64,000 nucleotides of DNA from contig NC_087062.1 in NCBI RefSeq assembly GCF_963678635.1, positions 66,127,743-66,191,742 on the forward strand, given 5' to 3'. The DNA is from Symsagittifera roscoffensis. Taxonomy: Eukaryota > Xenacoelomorpha > Acoela > Convolutidae. Made by a program: the position numbers and the translations under genes. Below the pieces are notes generated by a model that worked only from the letters and a program-made list of their open reading frames with translations, made no database searches and was not told where the DNA came from. Of this stretch, positions 55,860 through 64,000 are shown in pieces (within the stretch, counting starts at the first letter, position 1; the number at the start of each line of letters is the position of its first letter).

Positions 55860-58226
55860 TGTTTCATTTGGTAGTCACGAATTTCATTGCATAAAATTCT
55901 TTGATGTTGTTTGTTTCTTTCTGAATCAACTATTTTTGAGAATTCTTGTGTGAATCTTTTCCAATCTGATTTTCATTCTATTGGTAAAACTGAAAACCAT
56001 TTTTGGGCTGCGCCGTCAAGTGTGGTTTGGATTAGAGCTGTGCGTCTATGTATCCAATTTTGATGAAATGGCGTGTTTACTGGTTCAGGTCCTATATTTA
56101 AAATTAAATTTGCTGTGACTGCATTTAGATAAGCCTCTAAAAAATAATCAGGATCTGAGACTGTGAATACCATTAGTGGTTTATTTGATGTTATCGATGA
56201 TCCACCCGTTAGGTATAGATTCATGGTCATTTGTAGTGATTCTGTGGTATGTGGCATTTGTCAAAAATTTGTAAGTTGGCTTTTTGTTATTTCGTGTTGT
56301 TGTAAGTAATATGGCAGTGGAATTTCATTATACATTTGAGTTGTTTGGTATGATTGTGTGTTAATTTGGTTTTGTTGTTAAAAATTATTGTTGTAAGATG
56401 TTGGATTATTTCTAGGTTTTCTTATTTGTTCGTTTCGGGTGTTTGGTTTGAAAATATTTGGTTGGTCAATACTGTAAGAACAAGGTCTTTGGCTTTAGTA
56501 AAACCACTGATGATTTCGGTTATAGTACTCTTCATCATCTGATAGAAAATAATTTTGTGCATAATAATGAGGTTGATTTCTGGCATGGTATTTATTTGTA
56601 TTATTTTTATTTTGTTAAAAAAATGGGTAATTTCCATTTTGTTCTTGTGAGGATCGTTGTTGATCATGAAAGTTTACTGAATTTGAAGATTTTTGCGGTA
56701 TGTTTTGACTTTGTGAAAAGAAGTTTTGAGTATTTGTTTTAGGTTTTGTTGTTTTTGGTCCACTTACATAGTTGTAATTATGTTCTGCAAAATTTTTTCT
56801 ATGTAATGTTTGTTCTTTGTATGATGGTTTTGTTACTGGTCGAAAAGTTGGATAATCCATCAGCGAATATTTTTGTCCAATAGAGGGTTTTACTGTGTAT
56901 TGTATGATTGTTTGTTTTAGCGTTGGATTTTTTAATTTTGAAGTTGTAAAATTGGGTTGAATAGGTGAAATGCTTCGTTTGGCTTCTGTTGTTGTTATTG
57001 TTTCAACAATTTCTTCGCTTATAAAAATGTGATGGGGTTTGTATATCTTGTTGTGTAAGATTTCTTGTTCCATTTTAGTTTTCATTATTTATAAATGTAG
57101 AATTTAAACTATTATTTCCTGTTCTTTTCTGTATTTTGAGGTCGAAAATTTTTTCTTGCTTGTTTAATAAGATCAAGGTTGTGACTAAAATAATCGATTA
57201 TGAACCATGCTAAGATTTTTTGTAAATTGTGTTAAACATGTTGTGTTATTTCATTACTTGTTAGATCTGCTCGCATTTAAAAATTTTGAAAATATATGTT
57301 TTTCTTGTCGTACAATTGTATGTCGAGATGTTTGAGTTGGTGCATCGCTTTGAGGTTCTTTCAATTCTAATATAGATATATAGCTATAGATAAGTGAGAA
57401 TACTTCATTTGTGAATATTGATTTTGCTCTTTGTGAGTTTTGGTGTTGTATACTTTTGATGTTTTGTGTAAAAACTCGGGAAACTTCAATATCTACGTCA
57501 TCAGTTTGAATGAGATATCTGTCATGACATGCCTTTCGTGATTTGATTTCTATTGTGTAGTTTCCATATTGTGATGTGAGACTACATATACTTTTGAGAT
57601 AGTGGTCAGGGAGTTGTCGTTTGATTTTTACATCGGGAAAATCTCTTGTTCATGGACTTTCTCCTTTTTCGAATAAATTTGTGATCAAATTTTGGCAAAA
57701 TTGTACCTGTCCTCGAGCGTCAGTCAATGGATGTATTAAAAATGGAAGTTGTGAATTGTCTAAATTATCTTCATTTCGATTCATTTTTGTGTTGTATGAC
57801 TGCTAGCGTATAATTTTCAATGTGTCTTATTGGTTGATTCCAGTTGTACAAACGTATTGGTTTACTTGTGTAGCAATTTTTTTTTCTACGTTTACCTTTT
57901 ACTGTTGCTGGTGCCGTGGTTTCTGAATCAGTGAAATATAGTTGATTGTCAATTTGATGATTTTTGTTTATTGAGTCTTTTAAATTGTCAACTTCTTGTA
58001 TTGCGGTTGTTTCTGATTCTGAGACTGCATTTCTTCGTTTTGAAAACTTTTTTCTAATGATTTGTTTTTCCTTGTTAAATTTTTTCTTTCTTAGTGTTTG
58101 TCGTTTTTTTCTTATATATCCTACTGATTGTCTGTGTGGCGTGATTACGAGATCGTATTTGTCGTCGTTAATTGAACAATTGTGTATTATGATTGTTTGT
58201 TTGTTTCCTAAGTTGTCTCTTGACAT
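55860..58226 (-). pseudogene. gag: Gag N-terminal and capsid region, unusually long
   Basis: The frame 58226-57771 (151 residues) has a strongly basic middle (KKRQTLRKKKFNKEKQIIRK). An overlapping frame then runs to about 57250 with one TGA (near 57644). The frames 57085-56615 and below are Pro/Asn/Gln/Ser-rich. The capsid-like block lies at 56257-55973, with RRTALIQTTLDGAAQKWFSV, then DWKRFTQEFSKIVDSER, the typical Retrotrans_gag W...F pattern. Several stops separate the pieces. The roughly 2 kb before the capsid block are far more than usual and may encode an extra protein instead of matrix. Confidence 0.65.
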
Positions 58227-58329
58227 AAGGTTTAGGATGATGGATGCAAAATCTGGATTAGTGATTTTTTTAAGTCCTAAACTGTTAGTTCATACAACTT
58301 TTTGTGGTTAGCTTAACTTGGATCGTATA

Positions 58330-59436
58330 TTTGGGTTGAGGAGAATAGCCTATCTAATCTTACTTAGGGGCTGTGATTTATGATCAAGGGTTGGAGAATA
58401 GTAAATCGATCCACAAGGTTCAGGTATAATTAGAACGCCAGTAGTTCGTTAGATACTATTTTATGACTTACTAATTTTAAGTGTCTTAGTCTGGGTCATC
58501 TAAGAGGAGGGGGATCAAATGAAGGATGAGTAACCGAAGTTCTTCACTGTTTATCTTATTGAAAATGGTTAGTTGTTTGAAAAGTTTCTGTTAATTCTGG
58601 GTCGTTGACAAAGGTTGGTTAGTGAATCGACTATTGAGGTCGTTAGACACTAATTAAATTGGAAGGGGGTGAACAAAATTGTTCTATTTGATCCAAGGAT
58701 AGGCGTTAATGATGAGAAATTTACATATTTAAAAATTTATAAAAATTTAGATATAGTTTAATTTAAAGATCCAAGGAAAGCCTTGATGATCTGTTATTTA
58801 AATGAAATTAATTTAAGTGAACGCAAGGATAAGCCTTAATAGTTTAAAATTAGGGAGTTAAGGTTAACTAATTTTAGTTTTGATGATCGTTAGTTTTTGA
58901 AATTTGCTGTTATGTTTTAGGTGATGAAGCTGGGATGATGAGATGATTTATATATACTAACAATATATGATTTATACTATTAATTTTTGTATTTTCATAT
59001 TCAATAAATATTTTTTCAAGATGTTATTTAATTTACAGCTGATTTAAAGGAAACGACAAGTGTTGTTTTTATCAAGCGTTTTTGTACAATTAATAGGTTT
59101 AGCGCCATGGAAGGTTATTGAAGATAATTCTTCAAGAATTATGTCAGAAAATGAAAATTTAAATTTACTTCTGGTAGTATCCTAAATACAAAAATTTGAT
59201 CTCGTTTTTGTCGTACTATCATGAAATCAATTTTCTTCCTAATCTTATGTCGTCTCTTGTTCGACGTCTTCTTCCAATACCGGGTAGTTCTCGTATTGTT
59301 CCGAATATTGGATCTGATCTATTGAGGCGTAGAGACATATTTACTAAGTTTTTGTCATATAAGATTTTTGAAATGTTGTAATTGCCTAATTCTAATCTAG
59401 TTTTTGTCTTATTCTAGTTTAGTTAAAGTCTGTTCG
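58330..59436 (-). other. 5' leader of the large element
   Basis: No clear coding signal. Three imperfect repeats of GATCCAAGGATAGGCGTTAA-type sequence lie at 58693-58840. The packaging and splice donor sites should lie here, but I cannot identify them with certainty. Confidence 0.5.
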
Positions 59437-59454
59437 AGATTTTTCGTCGTACCA
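59437..59454 (-). promoter_or_regulatory. tRNA primer-binding site
   Basis: Two bases after the LTR end (CA|TC) the minus strand reads TGGTACGACGAAAAATCT. TGG pairs with the CCA end of a tRNA whose 3' sequence would be ...TTTTCGTCGTACCA. The exact tRNA is not identified. Confidence 0.8.
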
Positions 59455-59456
59455 GA

Positions 59457-59835
59457 TGAGTTATGTATTAAATACTATACTCATAGAGTAATTTCAGATA
59501 AGGTACACCGTCTGCTCGTCATCCTATCTTATTTTCGGCCAGATAGATTCGTGCAACTTCCCAGTGTAAAACCGATCTTAATCTTACTCTTATATCTCCT
59601 AGTCTCAATAGATCTAGTGTACACCGGTTTGCGCGAGTTATTGCCAGAATGAGAACAACTGTATTCCAAGTTTAATTCAATTTGTTCTGGTGTTGAAACT
59701 ACAAGTAGTTTCAACCCTTTACAAATAATTAGGTTGTTAGTTTGATTGGTTATGATTGGTTAGTATTTAAAATTTTATAGAGATAACATATCAGAATAAA
59801 AAACATTGATAAATACTAGTTTAGATCTGGTCCCA
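59457..59835 (-). repeat. 5' LTR
   Basis: 379 bp, same length as the 3' LTR, TGAGTTATG...GGTCCCA, followed by the target duplication ACTT (59836-59839). It carries the element promoter by position. Confidence 0.9.
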
Positions 59836-60150
59836 ACTTTTTGGAAATTTTGACCAAAGAAATTTTGATCAAAATAGTACAAAGGGGGACCTAAATCCAG
59901 GGGGATCTTGTTTATCCAGTTGTTGAATTGTATAAATGAAACAGAATCTGGAAAAAAATTGATTGAAACCAGTTTGAGCCGAGTAGCTCAAAACAGAGCA
60001 CGCTTGGGTCGAACAGCCGAACACAGTTATTATGAGGTTTTTTCGAGATTTTTCGAGATTAAGAAATTTCAAAAATCTTTTAATCAGCTCAGATTTGACA
60101 CCTTTGTATCTCGTTTCCTAAGGGCTTGAATTGCATCTACTCTTCGTTTC
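59836..60150. repeat. Right half of repeat R (retroelement target) and TCGAA-type units
   Basis: ACTTTTTGGAAATTTTGACC and AAAATAGTACAAAGGG match the reverse complement of 36501-36710, continuing the repeat interrupted by the retroelement. After 59940 a few GAGCACGCTTGGGTCGAACA-type units occur before the next exon. Confidence 0.75.
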
Positions 60151-60159
60151 TAATTTTAG

Positions 60160-63100
60160 CTCTGACAACCAATCTTCCACAGCCTCCTCCGGGTCGCCAG
60201 TCATTAGATTTTATCATTCCTGATCTGTCTGATCCATTAGGAGCAAAGTGCGCCCAGTACAGGTAAATATGAAGTTTCTAAAGCCTCTAAATTTTCAAAT
60301 CAAAAACAACTGTCAGTTAGTTAAGGGCGTGTTGACTTTATAAAAGTGTTGTTTTTTAATATAATGGTCCACATTGCAAATTTTTAAACAAATGTTAGTT
60401 TCAACAATATAGCAGATAGCGAATACGACTTTCAAAGGCAAATTTCGTTACGGGGCCAAACTGTGCACAGGATAGGCGCTCAATTTTGTGTCTGCATGTT
60501 CCTGGATTCCAGAAACTAATCTTTAATCATGTTCCAAAATGGAAGTGGATTCCACTTACAAGGTTTCCGAGGATTCCGCGTACAAATACCTAAAACGTAA
60601 AAATTGTCGGCACGTTTGTTGTGTCGCGAATCCCACAACAAGCGAATTTAGCTAGTTGGTCTGCTTTCCGCAAAATGTAAGTGGAATCCGCAAACTGTAA
60701 GACGATTCCGAATTTTTGTTTATTACTGAACTTGCATATGTACAAAATTAAAATCTAGAGCTGAAACTTTTATCTTTATCAAGAGGAATTTAAAAGCAAG
60801 GACTTAACAATTGTCGTCGGAATCCACGAACAAATCTTAAAACATTGGTTAACTAAATCGGTAGATGTCATCTTTTAGTATTTGGGATACATATCCCAGC
60901 AAACAGTTTTTGCGATCATATTTTTGGAAACACAACACCGAATAAATTCGTTATTTGGAGTCATTGGGTTGAGAGTGTTTAGAAACACAACGCACAGCAT
61001 TTTGCCAATTTCTGTCAGTATTTGGGGTTTCATTGTTCCCAAAGATTGGCCAGTAGTTGAGATTGATGGAATCCCAAATACTGGAATATTATGGAATAAA
61101 TATGGAATTAGTTCATTAGATGGAATCATTGGGTTAAGGGTGTTTAGTAACACAATGCACTGCATATCGCCGAAGAAGGTCAGTATTTGGGGTTACATCA
61201 ATCCCAAATACTGTAGCTGGGTGTTTGAGAGAAATTGAAATCGAACATTAGGCATTTCAACAGGTAGCTGGTGAACAAAGTAAAGTAGTCATTGAGATTG
61301 AATTTGCTGATGACCACCTGGTAATTAAACGATATAAATTTAAACGCTACTAAAAATACATATTTGTAAACCGAATCCCCCAACAAAATGCGGATTCCAC
61401 TTCAGCGGATTCCACTTGATTCCGCAACAGCTCAATTTAACTATACACATGTCTTATTATTTGTTTGTGGATTCCAAAAGCTATTTTGGATTCCAAAAAT
61501 ACGGTTGGGGATTCCGCAAATTCGTCTATTTTAGCAGCGCTTTTGAGCACTACAGTTTCTTAGCTGTTTTTTGTGGAATCCAAAACAGAATCCAAAACAG
61601 AATCCAAAACATCCAAAGAAGATCAAAGAAAAGTAGCAATGTTGCGGGTTCCGCGACAAATCTGATTCGGCCTGTTGCAGAATCCGCTTAAAACGCACAG
61701 AATGCGCATTTTGGCCTCGTAATTATTTTACTAGCAGCTTTTCTCTGAAATATGGTCATGACTTGATAAACTCATAAATAAAAAGTATGTTTCACCTGCT
61801 CCCAATGTTTGCATGTAATGGGGTTAGCAAGATGCTTTGGATAGCAAAGCTTGCAAAACTTATACTGAGCTATTTAACTGTTTTTTTGTTATCACGTAGC
61901 CCAAACGACAAACTGATTTAGCTCAGGTATCATTGCAAGCCGGCTAGTTTAACTAAATTTTGAGTAACTAGATGATAAAATGTTCATTTTGTATTTGAAA
62001 TTGCATGCAGTTTTTTATTTCATTTTCAAAGTAAAATTTACTGGAAAATCGTTATAAACTACTGGAAATCCGTTAAAAAAATCTGTGTTTCACCATAACT
62101 TGGGCAGTTCTTTTTGTTCAAATTTTCGAAAAAGACAGAATGTTTTCTCTGGTTTGTTTTTTTCTTCAGAATATTTTAACTTCCTAATTTGACGAAATGT
62201 TTTTTCTACCAATTGAGATGTGAACAGTGAAGTTTAAGCAAAAATCAAAAATTGGAAAATTATATATCTTCACTTGCAACCCTTTCAAGAGACTATAGAT
62301 TTTGAAAATTGCCAATTTGGTCCACTTAGTATAACTAAAGCAAATTGACAATCGGGATGTTAACACGTATGCGCTGAGTTTTTCCGGCTCAGAATTAACT
62401 CCAAGTTTGACGCTGGCTATTTTGTCTGAATAACTTTTGAATAGTGCAAAAGTACACCTTTTTGATCATATGCGTTTGTGGTGGAAACTTTAGTAAGAAT
62501 AGGAAAAAACTCAACAGTCAACGCTTTTTTTTGAAACTTTTGTCAAAACTAGTTAATAGACTTTAAAGCGTTGTCGTGTCAACTTAAGTTTTCATAGAAT
62601 TGAGCAGTACTATTGAATCTTCAAAAAATTATGAAATGAAAATATGGAATGAAAGACGGATTGTATATCAAGGTGGAGCGCTGCATCTTCCGACTGTCCA
62701 AAAACTGGTCTTCAGTAGTTTTTCAGAAGAAAAACTTTCATAAGTTGTTTTTCTTGGGCCTTCATTATTAATTCTTAACAGTTATATTTTGAACCAAAAA
62801 ATCAAGAAAAAAACGACCACTTAGCGTGTCTGATTCCAATTAGGAAGAATTTTGGGTTCAGGTTATTAATTCGTGTTACGTTTTCAGCATCGTAGATAAA
62901 ATCTTCCAAATACTAAATGGGCAGTTTTTGCAAAACGCTCTTAGGATCGTGAGAGCGCGTAGCTTCTTGATTTGATTTCCGCTCTAAGTATTTCTTTCAG
63001 ACATTGGTCTCAATAAGAAAACCAGCCCAATCTTTTATATTCCTCACTATTTTCAAAAATCGAAACAAAATTTATTGTTAAAGCTTAGCTGTATGTTTCC

Positions 63101-63257
63101 GCTAGTCGTTACTTCTGTTTAATGGGATTCTGGATTGAACAACGGCAGACGGATAGAGCTCCCGAAGAATTCGATGAGTTCATGTTCAAAACAATTGTGG
63201 GAATTTCGTACAAAGGACTCAACTGGTTTTCTTTCAAGCCCGAGGATGCCAAAAATG
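60160..63257 (+). CDS. Split gene copy 2 (paralogue of 8288-18109), partial
   Basis: Two exons are visible: 60160-60262 and 63106-63257, joined in phase 2 as CAQYS|RYFCLM. Residues GRQSLDFIIPDLSDPLGAKC align with YRQSHDFILPDVNEELGRKC of copy 1. YFCLMGFWIEQR, then KGLNWFSFKPEDAKN, aligns with YFCLMAVWLNTR, then KNLNWYSFRENDISS. The second exon is 152 nt in both copies and ends in phase 1. The first is 21 nt shorter here. Acceptors are TAATTTTAG and CCGCTAG, donors are AG|GTAAAT and G|GTACGA. Exons matching copy 1 exons 3-5 are not found before 64000 and should lie to the right. No function is recognised. Confidence 0.8.
60447..61724. mobile_element. 1.3-kb inverted-repeat element packed with GGATTCC motifs
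   Basis: The ends CGTTACGGGGCCAAACTGTG and (inverted) AATTACGAGGCCAAAATGCG match at about 17 of 22 positions. The interior has about 20 copies of GGATTCC/GGAATCC, usually as GTGGATTCCAC or CGGAATCCGC. A unit from ATCATTGGGTT to TCAGTATTTGGGGTT is repeated (60958-61036 and 61126-61195). It lies in the intron of split gene copy 2. The frames 60875-61238 on both strands follow the internal repeat and are not credited. Confidence 0.7.
61725..63105. other. Intron sequence, no gene seen
   Basis: AT-rich. TTTTTTTCTTCAGAATATTT and GACGAAATG near 62155-62200 faintly resemble the TGTTCCGAC family, but not enough to call a copy. Confidence 0.45.
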
Positions 63258-64000
63258 GTACGAAAGTTTTCAGAAAGAAATGCAAATTTTTCTAGTAAAA
63301 AAATGTAAGTTTTGTTTAAAAATTTTTTTCCATCCTCCTCTTTTGGAAAAAAGGCACCTTGGGCTCAGTATTTTGTGAATATCACTAAGAAAACAGCTAA
63401 TTAGTTTTTTTAAAAGCTAACAAACATTTCATAAAATGACTGGCGTGAATGTGCTGTTACGATTGATACAAAACTTCTCGTATCGCCGCAAACTCTTTAA
63501 GTTTTTGATTACTCTGAAACAAAAAAGAAAATCTTTTGGTTGCAAAAAAATGAAATTTCAAAGAAGAATATCTGTTTTAGCAAAATGTTGCACATTTAAA
63601 AAAGCAAACAAAACGGGACAACCTTCGCATGGATTACGGCAGTATTTTGAGTAATTTTTTCAAGACTGAGAGACTAAAACACGCAAAAAAAATCAGCTAA
63701 TCAGAACTGAGTTTTCGAAAATGCAAAAAAGATGAATACCTGAATGAAAGACTATAAATTCCGAGACACGAATTGTTTCTTTAAAATCTGACAATTATTT
63801 CGGCAACTGAAAGAAAGTATTTTTTTTTATGAAAGTTTTATTTTTGTTTTTGTTTATACGAAGGCCAGCAATTTTCTAGTCCTTGTTACTAGTTTTGAAT
63901 CCGGTGGAAAATTTTCCAGCATTGGGAGCGACCTCTTATTAGTTAGATCAAGTAGCTGACCTAATTTCCGTTTGAAGTGGTTTCCTAGCCGGATTAGTTT
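63258..64000. other. Intron sequence to the window edge
   Basis: The frame 63436-63654 is Lys-rich and has no match to copy 1 exon 3 or any known pattern. No exon was recognised. Confidence 0.45.

Larger units (their letters stand above)
41921..59835 (-). mobile_element. Complete 17.9-kb env-bearing Ty3/Gypsy-type LTR retroelement
   Basis: Two 379-bp LTRs (TGAGTTATG...GGTyCCA) bound the element. The 4-bp duplication ACTT flanks it at 41917-41920 and 59836-59839. A primer site lies just inside the right LTR. Minus-strand order: leader, long gag, protease, RT, RNase H, integrase, two-TM ORF, Pro-rich ORF, env, post-env ORFs, 3' LTR. Ty3/Gypsy assignment rests on the domain order and motifs (DSGAES, RT with KFLGHII, PDTLSR, HHCC zinc finger). 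I counted about 36 mismatches and no indel between the LTRs by eye, so the insertion is old. In-frame stops, frameshifts and lost catalytic residues make it non-functional. The length is about two to three times that of a usual family member, because of extra ORFs rather than nested insertions that I can see. Confidence 0.9.

Noticed and set aside
60875-61238. Overlapping frames on both strands near the GGATTCC element
   Set aside because: They coincide with an internal direct repeat, which makes both frames internally repetitive. No exon signals.
62100-62200. Fifth copy of the TGTTCCGAC family
   Set aside because: Only scattered short matches and no recognisable ends.

Overview
The window looks like nuclear DNA of an AT-rich metazoan with many introns and many transposons. 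It contains split genes with GT-AG introns, pieces of at least four LTR retrotransposons, several families of non-autonomous inverted-repeat elements, minisatellites, homopolymer C/G tracts and a 200-N assembly gap (36301-36500). I see no bacterial operons, rRNA or tRNA. I cannot name the species. The closest fit I can argue for is an invertebrate whose genome has been enlarged by non-autonomous elements.

Host genes. Two copies of one unrecognised multi-exon gene lie on the + strand about 52 kb apart. Copy 1 has five exons that join in frame (8288-8411, 8858-9009, 9307-9443, 15572-15727, 17882-18109) and ends in a stop, giving 264 residues after an unseen 5' exon. Copy 2 shows exons 60160-60262 and 63106-63257 and runs off the right edge. 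The second exon is 152 nt in both copies, and the intron phases agree. A further candidate first exon lies at 36881-37076.

Main mobile element. A complete LTR retrotransposon occupies 41921-59835 on the minus strand. It is about 17.9 kb, very long for a Ty3/Gypsy element. Both LTRs are 379 bp, the target duplication is ACTT, and a primer-binding site (TGGTACGACGAAAA) lies 2 nt inside the 5' LTR. Reading leftward it holds a leader, a large gag, protease, RT, RNase H, integrase, a membrane/accessory ORF, a Pro/Ser/Thr-rich accessory ORF, an envelope-like glycoprotein region, and one or two further ORFs between env and the 3' LTR. The integrase, RT motif, zinc knuckle and several frames are broken. 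A second copy of the accessory-env half occupies about 160-2960, next to an inverted LTR fragment. The same accessory ORFs occur in both copies, so they belong to the element family.

Other elements. A decayed Ty3/Gypsy (errantivirus-like) element lies at about 20815-26400 (minus). A decayed BEL/Pao pol lies at about 29550-32842 (plus), and a second BEL/Pao integrase tail faces it at about 33240-33470 (minus). Non-autonomous families include: a composite element with AATCGATTATAAT-type arms around a G-rich core (about 3.3-4.8, 27.5-28.6 and 35.0-36.3 kb, with related pieces at 13.6-14.5 and 20.4-20.7 kb); a roughly 0.5-kb TGTTCCGAC family with a GC hairpin at its end (four copies); a TATACCCGG inverted-repeat element (38.26-38.58 kb); a 1.3-kb element rich in GGATTCC (60.45-61.72 kb); and a hAT-like end at 36.86 kb. 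Tandem arrays lie at 5.27-7.02, 14.86-15.31 and 19.37-19.80 kb.
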